64,000 nt of DNA, taken from Flavobacterium sp. ENC. GTDB lineage: Bacteria > Bacteroidota > Bacteroidia > Flavobacteriales > Flavobacteriaceae. Every line of letters begins with the position of its first letter. The stretch's first letter is position 1. A program made the translations under genes and the position numbers. Below the pieces are notes generated by a model that had not been told where the DNA came from, made no database searches, and saw only the letters and a program-made list of their open reading frames with translations. The DNA lies in the NCBI RefSeq assembly GCF_020991415.1, contig NZ_JAJMOY010000002.1, positions 620,001-684,000 on the forward strand, in the 5' to 3' direction. Positions 31,457 through 40,900 of this stretch are shown piece after piece.

Positions 31457-32431
31457 CTAAACTTTCCTTATCATCAGGTTTGTACCAATTTCCTTCAGGA
31501 GTGCCTTCTTATTTTCCCTTATCTTAAGTTTGTTCAAAATATCAAATGCCTTCAATGTGTAGCCCGCGACAGCCTCTTGCGTTGCTTTTTCCACTCCTGA
31601 CATTACAAACAATTGTGTGACTTTTTTTATTTTCTCTGTATTATCGACGAGCCGGAGATCATATAAGCTTTGTAGTTGTGTTTTCTGGGCTGGAGCTGAC
31701 AATTCCAGACTTTTCAAATATAAAAAGGTTTTTTTATTTGCAATGATATCACCTCCTATTCGTCTTCCAAAAGTGGGTGTGTCACCAAAAATATCCAAAT
31801 AATCATCCTGTAGTTGAAATGCCATTCCTATATTTAATCCGAAGTCGTAAATCAACTCGCAGTTTTTCTCAGAAGCCTTGGCAATAACTGCACCCATTTT
31901 GAGTGATGACGCAATAAGTACTGCTGTTTTGTATTGAATCATTTTCAGGTATTCAGCTACCGTGACATCATGCCTGCTTTCAAAATCTACATCCAATGTC
32001 TGTCCTTCGCAAATTTCTAGTGCCATCTTATTGATTACTTTAATCAAAGCGATTGCAATAGACGGCTGATACTGCTCAAGATACTGATAGGTTAAAATAA
32101 TCATTGCGTCACCCGAAAGGATGGCAGCATTTGTATTCCATTTTTGGTGTACTGTCGGTTTTCCTCTGCGAATAGGATCGTCATCAATAATGTCATCATG
32201 AATTAATGTAGAATTATGAAAAACTTCTACAGCAACGGCTGCAGGTAGAGCAGATTGGTAATTACAATCAAAAATTTCTGAAGCAATTAACGTGAGAACA
32301 GGCCGGGTTCGCTTTCCTCCTAAAGATAACATATAGGATATGGGTTCAAAGAGGTTTTTAGGTTCTTTATGTATAAGCTCCGCTTTCAAATAGCAAGTAA
32401 AAAATTCTGTGTATTGAGTTAATGAATACAT
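31457..32431 (-). CDS. Polyprenyl (isoprenyl) diphosphate synthase
   Basis: This 324-residue protein is a trans-isoprenyl diphosphate synthase. The first aspartate-rich motif HDDIIDDDPIRRG has Asp79, Asp80 and Asp83 with the downstream Arg pair; the second, FQLQDDYLDIFGD, has Asp209, Asp210 and Asp213. GGKRTRPVL near residue 38 binds the diphosphate. It condenses isopentenyl diphosphate onto an allylic primer; chain length cannot be read reliably. It is a lone gene with fold-back repeats on both sides (R4a, R3b), so either a repeat-rich niche or a gene moved by recombination. Confidence 0.92.
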   Translation of the reverse strand: MYSLTQYTEFFTCYLKAELIHKEPKNLFEPISYMLSLGGKRTRPVLTLIASEIFDCNYQSALPAAVAVEVFHNSTLIHDDIIDDDPIRRGKPTVHQKWNTNAAILSGDAMIILTYQYLEQYQPSIAIALIKVINKMALEICEGQTLDVDFESRHDVTVAEYLKMIQYKTAVLIASSLKMGAVIAKASEKNCELIYDFGLNIGMAFQLQDDYLDIFGDTPTFGRRIGGDIIANKKTFLYLKSLELSAPAQKTQLQSLYDLRLVDNTEKIKKVTQLFVMSGVEKATQEAVAGYTLKAFDILNKLKIRENKKALLKEIGTNLMIRKV

Positions 32432-32579
32432 AGATACATATTTATTGATTGTAAGTATCTAATTTACAGGTTTTTTTGCGGATTTATTCCCTCAAAATAA
32501 ATAAACTGTGTGACTTTATTTTTGCAGAATATAATTGGAATTTATACGTTATCGTATATATGCAATGGAACAACCCCCA

Positions 32580-32750
32580 GCTATGCGAAGTGTTCTTCAT
32601 TTATAAAATATGCTGATCGCTGTGCGAAGTCTCCCGACTTCGTACCTACTCCAGTGATCCACAAAAAGATGAAAAAAAATTGGAAAGGAATGTAGCAACG
32701 GGTACGAAGTCGGGAGACTTCGCACAGCAAGTGCCAACACTTCGTAGAGC
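32580..32750. repeat. Fold-back repeat R3, copy b
   Basis: A 171-bp second copy of R3a in the same orientation, with outer inverted ends (32580-32594, 32736-32750) and inner 24-bp inverted arms (32623-32646, 32701-32724). It lies 148 nt upstream of the polyprenyl synthase start. Confidence 0.85.
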
Positions 32751-32824
32751 GGGGTTGCTCGAGTATGCGCAACGATAGTCCGGAAATTCTTTTCGTGCCC
32801 GTTGGTGTATTAATAAAAACCGGC

Positions 32825-32908
32825 GCTCTCCAAAGTGTTCTCATGAAAAGCTGTCAATCCTAAAAGTCTTCGGGATTGCGCAGTGTAAAGAAGAACACCT
32901 CGGAGAGC
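32825..32908. repeat. Fold-back repeat R4, copy b
   Basis: The ends GCTCTCCAAAGTGTTC / GAACACCTCGGAGAGC are inverted repeats resembling the R3 ends. The core CAATCC...GGGATTG echoes the R4a hairpin. It shows that R3 and R4 share terminal sequences and form one family with different cores. Confidence 0.75.
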
Positions 32909-32938
32909 GGGGAGGCTTCTTTTTATGCTACTATCTAA

Positions 32939-32965
32939 CAAAAAGCCGGTAGTTACCGGCTTTTA
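32939..32965 (-). terminator. Terminator after the SDR gene
   Basis: A 10-bp perfect stem AAAAGCCGGT / ACCGGCTTTT with loop AGTT, 16 nt beyond the SDR stop. Confidence 0.6.
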
Positions 32966-32979
32966 ATTCACTTTTTGCT

Positions 32980-33714
32980 TCATATTAACAATGTCCCGCC
33001 ATCAATGACCAGGCTTTGTCCTGTCCCGTGCTTTTGTTTCATCAGATATAAGAATCCGTCGGCAACATCTTCCGTTTCGCCCACTCTTTTCAGGAGGAGA
33101 GTATCTGCATAATACTTATACATACCCTCGCGATCGGCTTGTGACATTGCATCCCACAAATTGCTTTTTAAAACACCCGGCACTACACAATTAACCCGAA
33201 TAGGGGCCAATTCAACTGCCATAGCCCTTACAAAAGCCTCCATGGCTCCGCATATGGCTGAAGCTACTGACCATCCCGCTCCCGGACGTGCATTGGCTGT
33301 TCCGCTGGTCAGTGAAATAGAACCTCCCTGATTTATAAAAGGCGCAGCATATTTTACCGCCGCAACCGCACTCCAGAAACGCAGGTCAAAAAAAGATTTT
33401 GTAGCATTAATATCGGTTTCACTAATAAGGTTTAATTGAAGATTTTCACCAGCTGTATAAACCAGATGGTCAAAATTTCCAATTTTCGTAAAGAAGCTCC
33501 TGATATTACTCTCCTTGCTTAAATCTATCGCAAAACCTTCTGAATTTTCAGGCAGCTGACTTAGAGCATTATTGATGCGATCCGGGTTACTGGACACTAT
33601 AATAACTTTTGCTCCCTCTTGCGCAGCAGCGATTGCGGTAGCTAATCCAATGCCTGAACTGGCGCCCAATAAAATGATCTTCTTACCCGAAAGGGTTTTT
33701 AAATTTGTATTCAT
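32980..33714 (-). CDS. Divergent SDR-fold protein lacking Tyr/Lys catalytic pair
   Basis: The ATG at 33714 gives about 244 residues beginning MNTNLKTLSGKKIILLG; an upstream ATG at 33762 adds a leader that does not fit. The cofactor motif GASSGIGLATAIAAAQEG is intact. In the active-site region the usual YxxxK reads WSVAS (ARPGAGWSVASAICGAMEAF), so both catalytic Tyr and Lys are missing. The enzyme may use another residue, or bind NAD(P) for a regulatory role. It is divergent to a Crp/Fnr gene (33929), which may regulate it. Confidence 0.82.
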   Translation of the reverse strand: MNTNLKTLSGKKIILLGASSGIGLATAIAAAQEGAKVIIVSSNPDRINNALSQLPENSEGFAIDLSKESNIRSFFTKIGNFDHLVYTAGENLQLNLISETDINATKSFFDLRFWSAVAAVKYAAPFINQGGSISLTSGTANARPGAGWSVASAICGAMEAFVRAMAVELAPIRVNCVVPGVLKSNLWDAMSQADREGMYKYYADTLLLKRVGETEDVADGFLYLMKQKHGTGQSLVIDGGTLLI

Positions 33715-33928
33715 AAAATTAAATTTAGATAAATGGAGATTAGTAATAATTAAAAAGAGCAATTGGCATTATAGCTGTTTCTTTAATTCCCTTTATTTAA
33801 TTATGATTGCAAATCTCCTGAAAATAAAAGCTTTGGCACTTAACAAATGGTAAAAACGAATCGGTTTTTATCAGGTATTATTCAAAATTAAGTTCTAATT
33901 TTGGGTGCTTTAACTAATTGGGATCAAT

Positions 33929-34510
33929 ATGCCTGTCATCTCCAGCAACCTCATTTCTTTTTTGCAGCAGTATCATGTATTTGACGAAAAAGAAAAAGAA
34001 TTAATTTCAGAATATTTTATGGAAAGCAGCCACAAGGAAGGAGATTATCTTTTTTATTGTGGGCATGTACCAGATGAATTATTCTTTATCAGTTCGGGTA
34101 TTCTCAGAATTTTAGTGCAAAATGAAAAAGGCAATAACGTTACCCATTTCTTTTTAAAAGAAAATCAATTTTGCACCATTTTAAACAATTTTAAGAATGG
34201 GACAGTTGCTACAGAAAGCATCCAGGCAGCTTGTAATACCCGGGTTTTTAGAATTTCAAAAAAACAACTTGAAGTACTCTATTTAAAGATTCCTGCTATT
34301 GAATCAATTATAGCACAAACTATTCAACAAACTCTTTTAGACAAGATTCTGATCCGAAATAGCTATCTGGGACATGATTCAACAACTAAATATAGAAAAT
34401 TCATAGAGCAGCAGTCCGATATTGCATCCCGTGTATCGTTAAGTGACATCGCGGCATATCTTGAAATAACACCACAATCTCTGAGCAGGATTCGAAGGAA
34501 TATTAAGTAA
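33929..34510 (+). CDS. Crp/Fnr-family regulator
   Basis: This 193-residue protein has the cyclic-nucleotide-binding fold (GDYLFYCGHVPDELFFISSG, VTHFFLKENQFCTI) and an HTH at the C-terminus (RVSLSDIAAYLEITPQSLSRIR). It is divergent to the SDR gene, separated by 214 nt, a typical regulator-target arrangement. A TAATTTTG -7 candidate is at 33896-33903. It is the same size and family as the protein at 23010 but not a close paralogue by eye. Confidence 0.85.
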   Translation: MPVISSNLISFLQQYHVFDEKEKELISEYFMESSHKEGDYLFYCGHVPDELFFISSGILRILVQNEKGNNVTHFFLKENQFCTILNNFKNGTVATESIQAACNTRVFRISKKQLEVLYLKIPAIESIIAQTIQQTLLDKILIRNSYLGHDSTTKYRKFIEQQSDIASRVSLSDIAAYLEITPQSLSRIRRNIK

Positions 34511-34657
34511 AATAGTGACCTCACAAAGGATGATGATCAATAGATCGTTTATGCAGAAAACCATTTTTTTGCTGACGTTGTATTTTTTATTTAGTGGAGT
34601 GGAATCTTACCGTTCAGTAATAATTATAATTTAGGAATTATAAAATACTAAGATACA

Positions 34658-35404
34658 ATGTTCAAACATCATGGAAACAAAAGAAATATAAGGCATAATC
34701 TTAAAATTGCCTCTTTATTATCGTTTGTGGCAGGATTGGTAAATGTAGCGGGTTTTTTGGCAGTTCAAAAATTAACAACCAACGTTACAGGACACTTTGC
34801 TTTTTTTGTAGATGAGATTTTTAAGCTTAATTTCAGGCAGGGATTTATTTACTTTCTCTATATTTTCTTCTTTTTTCTGGGATCTTTTTTTTCAAGTTTA
34901 CTGGTTGAGTTTCTCTTGCGAAGAAATGAAAAATACACTTATGTAATTCCAACAGCGATTGAAAGCATAATTTTGTTCGGGATTGCTGTATTTGGAAAGT
35001 ATTTGATTATACGAAATCCTGACTTTATAGCCTATACCTTATTATTTGCCATGGGGTTACAGAATTCTTTGGTAACAAAAATATCGAATGCTACTGTAAG
35101 AACAACACACCTGACAGGGCTTTTTACAGATTTGGGAATCGAATTATCCCAACTGTTTTTTTATCATGAAGATTCCTTTAGAAAAAAGCTGTTTGTATCA
35201 ATAAATCTGCGAATGACCATTATCAGTTTTTTCTTTATAGGCGGAATAACAGGTGGAATTTTTTATTCCGATCTGGGATTACATGTTTTATTGATAGGGG
35301 TTATGGCTTTGCTTTTAGGACTCTTATATGACAGGATTAGGTTTAATGCTGTTTTATTGGAAAGGAAGTACAGAAGGCGTATAATGCAGTTTAAAAGCAA
35401 ATAG
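34658..35404 (+). CDS. YoaK-family (DUF1275) membrane protein
   Basis: This 248-residue protein has about six hydrophobic segments and the YoaK/DUF1275 pattern: ASLLSFVAGLVNVAGFLAVQ, TTNVTGHFAFFVDE, FAMGLQNSLVTKISNATVRT and THLTGLFTDLGIEL. The function of the family is not known; it is an inner-membrane protein. It is monocistronic. Confidence 0.85.
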   Translation: MFKHHGNKRNIRHNLKIASLLSFVAGLVNVAGFLAVQKLTTNVTGHFAFFVDEIFKLNFRQGFIYFLYIFFFFLGSFFSSLLVEFLLRRNEKYTYVIPTAIESIILFGIAVFGKYLIIRNPDFIAYTLLFAMGLQNSLVTKISNATVRTTHLTGLFTDLGIELSQLFFYHEDSFRKKLFVSINLRMTIISFFFIGGITGGIFYSDLGLHVLLIGVMALLLGLLYDRIRFNAVLLERKYRRRIMQFKSK

Positions 35405-35839
35405 CTTTAAGAAAACTTTAAGTGGTATTGAAGTTGAGCATAGGATCAGGAAGAATCAGCTCATTAAATCAGGGATAATTCTGTAAGTTACGGCCTAACT
35501 TTTAAAGTACTTAAATTCTTATATTTCATTTCTGACAGCTGCGACAGAACGGTTTACTATAGTTAAGCAACCAGTTGTTTTATAAACCTGCTTTTTTAGC
35601 CCTTTATTATGGATGTTTGGAAGTAAATAACACTCATTATTTATGATAATTCTAAAAACTAATTCTATATTTTTTTTGATTATTTTATAAAATTTTAAAC
35701 TGACTTTTTTGAAACTTCTAATTTTTAGGCAGCAAGTGAGTTTGTTAGTGATTTTAATTATTTTTTGGCTGTAAATATAAGTATAACCTATTTTTTTGTG
35801 ATTATATTTTATAATTAATAAAATAAATAACACAATCGG
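35405..35839. other. Gap without a recognised gene
   Basis: Very A+T-rich. The minus-strand frame here (35519-35890) has biased composition and no homology that I see, and it crosses the promoter of the GH5 gene. I see no repeat or RNA. Confidence 0.5.
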
Positions 35840-35901
35840 TTGTTTTTTAATTCTTTTTATTGTTAAATTAGCAGTAAAAAACCTACTCACAGGTGAGTAG
35901 G
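35840..35901 (+). promoter_or_regulatory. GH5 promoter candidate and 5' UTR hairpin
   Basis: A TTG at 35840-35842, 21 nt, and TAAATTAG (35864-35871; one mismatch) form a possible promoter. Downstream is the perfect palindrome CCTACTCAC-AG-GTGAGTAGG at 35882-35901, ending 27 nt before the ATG. It may stabilise the mRNA or bind a regulator. Confidence 0.45.
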
Positions 35902-35928
35902 ATATTTACTAACTAAACCATTTAAGTT

Positions 35929-37857
35929 ATGAAAAGAGTTCAAAAATTACTTTTTCTGTTTTTAGTATTTATTCCCCTGATACAATTATTTGCATGGCCG
36001 GGAATGCCACTGCCTGCTCTGCATATTGAAGGCAAGAATTTAAAGGATCCTTGCGGGAAAAACGTTTTATTACACGGTGTTGCCATAACTCCCAGTCCCT
36101 GGTTTAATGGTTGCTCTTATAATCAATGTCGTTGGGATAACTATAATGTTCAAGGTTGTTTAAATTATAATAATGCCGTTATGGATGCGCTCACGGATAC
36201 CAATAACGGATGGAAATTAAATTATATAAGGCTTCATATTGACCCTTACTGGACCAATACACCTGGCTGCTCAGCAGGGGAAAATGACATCTCATGCTTT
36301 GATTACAATAGGTTAGTAACTTATGTAAATCAGGTTATAGTCCCTTTAATTAATCATGCCAGAAGCAGAGGACTCTATGTTGTCCTTCGCCCTCCTGGTG
36401 TATGTCCTCAACGAATTGCCTATGGAGACAATTACCACAATTATTTAAGAAAGGTATGGCAATATCTTTCGAACCATCCAAACTTAAAGAATGTAGATAA
36501 TGTTATGTTTGAAATAGCCAATGAACCTATAGAAATACTTGGGACAAATGGAAATTGGGGTGCAACGGGTGATGAGCATTTTGCCGCGTTGCATAATTAC
36601 TTTCAGGATTTAGTAAATATAATTAAGGGGAATGGTGCAAATAATGTTTGCTGGATACCGGGAACAGGATATCAGTCTCATTATCAAGGGTATCCAAACC
36701 ATTTGATAACCGGAGGTAATATAGGTTATGCTGTTCATGTTTATCCGGGATATTGGGGAGCTAATGCAGAAAATACCACTAGTTTTAACAATGCCTGGAA
36801 TGCTAACGTGCAGCCAATTGCGAACGTAGCACCTATCATGATAACAGAAACAGATTGGTCTCCTACCGGTGCCGAAACATGGGGTATCGGTACAACAAGT
36901 GGTTTTGGTCTTAATATGAAAGGCAGAATTGACGCTGCCGGTAATTGTAGTTGGAATTTACTTGCACCGGAAGGGTTGATAACTAAAGCAGATCCATATA
37001 ATGTCACCACTGCTTTCAATAACGATTGGGAGTCTTGTGGTGCACCAGTTAAGCAGTGGTTCTCTGCCTATGCAAATAGCAATATACCATCACAAATCTG
37101 TAGTAGTACTTCACTCGTAAACAATGGTGTTTATGAAATTGAATTTAAAACAAATTCAAGTAAAGTATTAGATCTTAAGTATGGGACTAATGCAAATGGA
37201 ACTGTAATCCGTCCCTGGGATAGATCAGGGGCAACAGCACAACAATGGATTGCTATTGATGCCGGAAATGGCTATTGGCGTTTTAAATCAAATGCAAGTT
37301 CTACAGGACGTGTAATTGATCTTGATAGCGCAGATCCGACAAATGGAAAATCGATAAGACTTTGGGATAATTATAGTAATGATGCTCAAAAATGGTTAGT
37401 AACCGATGTGGGTAATGGTTATTATAGCATAAAATCAGCCCTAAATACATCAAAAAGCTGGGATATTTCCAATTGTAACATGGATGGGACAGCAAATCTT
37501 CAAATTTGGGACAATTACGGAACTTCATGTCAATTATTTAAGTTCAATAAAATAGGAAATGCTTCAAAAATTGCAGATGAGAAAAATAGTATAAGTAATA
37601 CTGTTGAAATAGATACTGATGTCCAGGTATATCCTAATCCGTCAAAGGGTGGAGAGTTTAATATTTACTTCGCTTCACAATCAGAAGAAAATTATTCTCT
37701 TACCATATACTCAATAGACGGCGGACGATTATACGAAACAAAAAATCTAAAATCTAATACTAATGAAGTTATTAGAACTAAACTTGCCAGAGGTATATAT
37801 TTGGCGATGATTTCTCAAAATGCCACTAAAATAACCAAAAAACTAGTAATCGAATAG
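35929..37857 (+). CDS. Secreted GH5 glycosidase with RICIN domain and T9SS signal
   Basis: This 642-residue protein has a signal peptide (residues 1-24), a GH5 catalytic domain (about 28-375) with acid/base Glu199 in IANEP and nucleophile Glu307 in ITETDW, and a ricin-type beta-trefoil (about 400-545) with repeated QQW, QKW and QIWD motifs. A type IX C-terminal domain (VYPNPSKGGEFNIYF) closes it. GH5 enzymes cleave beta-1,4-glucans, mannans or xylans; the cysteine-rich N-terminal part does not reveal which. It is secreted to the surface or medium. It lacks the motif shared by the polysaccharide utilisation locus and may be regulated separately. Confidence 0.9.
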   Translation: MKRVQKLLFLFLVFIPLIQLFAWPGMPLPALHIEGKNLKDPCGKNVLLHGVAITPSPWFNGCSYNQCRWDNYNVQGCLNYNNAVMDALTDTNNGWKLNYIRLHIDPYWTNTPGCSAGENDISCFDYNRLVTYVNQVIVPLINHARSRGLYVVLRPPGVCPQRIAYGDNYHNYLRKVWQYLSNHPNLKNVDNVMFEIANEPIEILGTNGNWGATGDEHFAALHNYFQDLVNIIKGNGANNVCWIPGTGYQSHYQGYPNHLITGGNIGYAVHVYPGYWGANAENTTSFNNAWNANVQPIANVAPIMITETDWSPTGAETWGIGTTSGFGLNMKGRIDAAGNCSWNLLAPEGLITKADPYNVTTAFNNDWESCGAPVKQWFSAYANSNIPSQICSSTSLVNNGVYEIEFKTNSSKVLDLKYGTNANGTVIRPWDRSGATAQQWIAIDAGNGYWRFKSNASSTGRVIDLDSADPTNGKSIRLWDNYSNDAQKWLVTDVGNGYYSIKSALNTSKSWDISNCNMDGTANLQIWDNYGTSCQLFKFNKIGNASKIADEKNSISNTVEIDTDVQVYPNPSKGGEFNIYFASQSEENYSLTIYSIDGGRLYETKNLKSNTNEVIRTKLARGIYLAMISQNATKITKKLVIE

Positions 37858-37930
37858 CCTATTCTAAAATAGTACATATAGATTTTGGAGGTTTACTTTC
37901 TAATTTATACCTCATTATTTATTTTATTAC

Positions 37931-37966
37931 AAAACCACTATCTTAATAAAGTAGTGGTTTTATTTT
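37931..37966 (+). terminator. Terminator of the GH5-RICIN gene
   Basis: A 10-bp stem AAAACCACTA / TAGTGGTTTT with 11-nt loop and following ATTTTT, 74 nt after the stop. Confidence 0.65.
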
Positions 37967-38230
37967 TACTCCAAACTTAACGACCATCCTGTAATCTTTG
38001 CGGTCAAACAAGTTAGGAAACACCAGGTTTTCCTTTGTGTAAATCATTAGACCAATCACGAAATTCAAAAGGCATCGATTTTTAAATCCAACATAAAAGT
38101 TTGATTTTTTTAACTGCAGCAATCTTTTGTCGTTATTTAATTTTGAAACATTGAATTGCGTCAGAAAAACAAAGAATCTCGTTAAATGGACTTTACTCCA
38201 ATAGTACATCCAGGGTGCCACAAAAAAATA

Positions 38231-38264
38231 CAAGCCTCCAAAGTCATTTGATTTTGGAGGCTTG
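38231..38264 (-). terminator. Terminator of the aldo/keto reductase gene
   Basis: A 12-bp stem CAAGCCTCCAAA / TTTGGAGGCTTG; on the minus strand it is followed by TATTTTTTTG. It begins 21 nt past the reductase stop. Confidence 0.75.
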
Positions 38265-38284
38265 TCTATTTTAACCATGTGATT

Positions 38285-39286
38285 TTAATGATTGACCATT
38301 TTCATAGCTTCTTCACTGTACCGGTCTCCTATGATAGGATATTGCTTAAGGAGTCTGTCAATTGTCACCAGATCCTCATTTGTTATATTGATGTCAACTG
38401 CCCTTGCATTCTCTTGCAGGTATTTTCTTTTTTTGGTGCCGGGTATTGGAATAATATCATCACCCTGAGCCAAAACCCATGCAAGGGCCAGCTGTGCCGG
38501 CGTGCATTCCTTATTCAGGGCCATTGCTGCAAATTCGCTCACTAGAATAGTGTTATTATCTATATTCTCCTGTTGGTAGCGCGGTAAGGTTCTTCTAAAA
38601 TCATTATCTGCAAAAGTGTCGATATTAAGGACATTCGTAACCAAACCTCGTGCTAAGGGAGAATAGGGCACCAGTGAGATTCCAAGTTCACGGGTAGTCT
38701 GTAATATATCTGTTTCAACATCTCTGGTTAGTAACGAATACTCACTTTGCAGGGCAGCAATTGGATGTACAGCGTGTGCTTTGCGGATCGAGGCCGGTGA
38801 GGCCTCACTCAGTCCAAGATAACGTACTTTTCCTTCTTTTACCAAATCTGACATTGCGCCAACAGTTTCCTCAATTGGAATATTTGGATCAACACGATGT
38901 ACATAATACAGGTCAATAGTGTCTATTTTCATACGCTTGAGGCTGTTTTCAACTGCAACTTTCATCCAGGCAGGCGAACCGTCAAAGTAGGTGCCGGCTG
39001 CACTGCTGGGGCCTGCAATACCATCTTTAAAACGGAATCCGAATTTCGTTGCGATAAATATCTTATCGCGGTTGGGCACCAATACCTTTGATATAAGTTC
39101 TTCATTGGCACCATTAGCGTACATATCGGCTGTATCCCAAAAGTTGATTCCTAGGTCAAGGGCTTTTTCCAGCGTAGCTAAACTTTCTTTGTCATCTGTA
39201 GGTCCGTACGCAAAGCTCATGCCCATGCATCCCAAGCCAAGTGCAGACAGATGTTCGTCAGTTTTTCCAAGTTTTCTGTATTTCAT
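38285..39286 (-). CDS. Aldo/keto reductase
   Basis: This 333-residue protein is a NADPH-dependent aldo/keto reductase of the AKR13/YakC-like group: [16 protein letters not shown] at the start, the catalytic Asp and Tyr in [15 protein letters not shown], Lys in IATKFGF, and the His in [16 protein letters not shown]-binding [18 protein letters not shown] motif is near the C-terminus. It reduces an aldehyde or ketone in the cytoplasm. It lies 90 nt downstream of an AraC regulator on the same strand, which is its probable regulator. Confidence 0.92.
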   Translation of the reverse strand: MKYRKLGKTDEHLSALGLGCMGMSFAYGPTDDKESLATLEKALDLGINFWDTADMYANGANEELISKVLVPNRDKIFIATKFGFRFKDGIAGPSSAAGTYFDGSPAWMKVAVENSLKRMKIDTIDLYYVHRVDPNIPIEETVGAMSDLVKEGKVRYLGLSEASPASIRKAHAVHPIAALQSEYSLLTRDVETDILQTTRELGISLVPYSPLARGLVTNVLNIDTFADNDFRRTLPRYQQENIDNNTILVSEFAAMALNKECTPAQLALAWVLAQGDDIIPIPGTKKRKYLQENARAVDINITNEDLVTIDRLLKQYPIIGDRYSEEAMKMVNH

Positions 39287-39376
39287 TTTTTATCTTATTT
39301 TGTTTCCACAAATTTAGATTAGCAAACGCAGCAGAATTTATAATGATCAAACTGATAGTTATAATATTCAAACAGA

Positions 39377-40273
39377 CTACCTCAGCTGCGAGGGTGTCAG
39401 ACCTGTATGCTTTTTAAAAAAAAGAGTAAAATAGGAAGGGTATTCAAAGCCAAGGCTGTAAGCAATATCGGCTATATTCCAGTTACTATGTTGTAATAAT
39501 GCCTTTGCCTCTTTTATAATGCGTGCAGTGATATGCTCAGTTGTAGTCTTGCCGCTTACTTGCTTTACCGCACGATTAAGGTGATTGATGTGAACCGATA
39601 AAGCAGCCGCATAATCGGCTGGGGCTTTCAGTTTGAGCACAAGTGCAGGCGAATCAATTGGAAACTGTCTTTCGAGCAATTCCAAAAATAAGGAACAAAC
39701 CCTTGATGAGGCATTAGTGTAGGTGTGAAAATTGGTTGCAGGATTATTTTTCATGGCCTCATGTATGATCAGATGCAGATAACTGCGCATCACATCATAC
39801 TTATGTGGATAAGTGGAGAGCATTTCTGCCTGCATCTTCATGTATAGAGACGAAAGTTCCTTCAATTGAACAGCATCGGGAAAGAATATCGGGTTACAGC
39901 CAATTTTGAATAAAGGCGAATCCTGTAAGCTGCCCAGACGCTCGCTATGCTGAATGAAATCTTCGTTAAACAAGCAATACCAGCCTGACTGCTGCTCAGA
40001 CTCTGCCTCCCAGGAATAAGGTACTACAGGATTGGAAAAAAGCAAAGCTGGCCGGTCGATTTGTATCCATTTGTCAGCATAATAGATTTTACCCTTTCCG
40101 ATAATTAGGGAAACTTTATAAAAATCCCGGCGGCTGTAAGGACTTACCACCGCGCAGCTATCTCTGCTGAATATGTTAATATGTCCGATGCCTGCATTAT
40201 TAAGGGGTACAAGTGCTGGTGCATGGCTGGGAAGTCGTTTATAAAAATCGCTAACGCTTTCGGCTTGTTTCAT
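39377..40273 (-). CDS. AraC-family regulator, paralogue of 18681-19559
   Basis: This 298-residue protein has a cupin-like N-terminal domain (YSRRDFYKVSLIIGKGKIYY, PALLFSNPVVPYSWE) and a C-terminal AraC HTH pair (DYAAALSVHINHLNRAVKQ, IADIAYSLGFEYPSYFTLFF). It shares SSRVCSLFLELLERQFPID with the first AraC protein. Reduction of stress aldehydes via the following aldo/keto reductase gene is a possible response. The effector is unknown. Confidence 0.88.
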   Translation of the reverse strand: MKQAESVSDFYKRLPSHAPALVPLNNAGIGHINIFSRDSCAVVSPYSRRDFYKVSLIIGKGKIYYADKWIQIDRPALLFSNPVVPYSWEAESEQQSGWYCLFNEDFIQHSERLGSLQDSPLFKIGCNPIFFPDAVQLKELSSLYMKMQAEMLSTYPHKYDVMRSYLHLIIHEAMKNNPATNFHTYTNASSRVCSLFLELLERQFPIDSPALVLKLKAPADYAAALSVHINHLNRAVKQVSGKTTTEHITARIIKEAKALLQHSNWNIADIAYSLGFEYPSYFTLFFKKHTGLTPSQLR

Positions 40274-40467
40274 TGTGTAAATTTATAAAAATAAAACGGA
40301 CCTCAGATACGAATATTTTTATAGCGCTTGTAAAGTAATTGCGTAATCTTTATGTAAAGGCATGATTTATTTTTTACACAACTCTGCTGCTGAATGATAT
40401 CGTTTCTTGAAAAATGAAAAAAAATTAAAAGATTTGGTTTTGCAGCGCTAATACTTTTTCAATTGCA

Positions 40468-40531
40468 ACAAATGAGATCGCTTTTTGATACAAATGAGTA
40501 CCTTGAAGTGATAAAGTTTTAGTGATGTTTG
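40468..40531 (+). promoter_or_regulatory. HTCS-type box A and promoter
   Basis: The motif ACAAATGAGATCGC at 40468 and TTTTTGATACAAA, second half-site TTGATAC at 40485-40491, align with sites upstream of susC and of the GH43 pair. A TTG (40503-40505) and GATGTTTG (40524-40531, 18-nt spacer) follow. The distance from GATAC to the -7 element is 37 nt, as in the two other copies. It lies 644 nt before the sensor gene. Confidence 0.65.
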
Positions 40532-40900
40532 CAATAACAATTTTTATTGCCATCACCAGTAGTTTCAAAATGATATTTTAATATTTGACTTTACTTTAAT
40601 TTATTTAAAACGCAGTGAATTATCATTTTAACAAAAGTTTTATTTGATTAATTAATTCTTTGTTTCCCTGTAAATTTATTCTTTTTGTAAATAATTGTTT
40701 GAGTACAGTTTTAAAATAGATACTAGATGAGAGAATTGAAATTATCGAAACATTTGCTTTTTGCTGTGGATTAATGGAAAGAAGATGAAGTAAGAGGCGT
40801 CTGATATTTCATTGAAACATGGCAACTTTTAAATTGATCGGTTAAATTTAAGTTAGTTTGAAACTAGAGAGTTTGATAGGCTCTCTAGTTTTTTTTTAGT
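40532..40900 (+). ncRNA. Possible non-coding transcript upstream of the sensor gene
   Basis: A promoter at 40503-40531 points into this stretch, and a strong terminator closes it at 40862-40900. In between there is no convincing ORF (only a 15-codon frame near 40727). A perfect inverted repeat GCAATAA / TTATTGC (40531-40550) is at the beginning. This would give an RNA of about 350 nt. Expression has not been seen; it could instead be an attenuated leader of the sensor mRNA. Confidence 0.3.
40862..40900 (+). terminator. Orphan strong terminator
   Basis: An 11-bp perfect stem AAACTAGAGAG / CTCTCTAGTTT with a 9-nt loop and nine T. No gene ends upstream on this strand; it lies 274 nt before the sensor start. 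Confidence 0.7.

Noticed and set aside
35519..35890. Minus-strand 123-codon ORF
   Set aside because: Biased A+T-rich reading frame in an intergenic region, crossing the GH5 promoter region, with no homology pattern.
37943..38278. Minus-strand 111-codon ORF
   Set aside because: It includes a terminator hairpin at 38231-38264 and has no domain pattern.
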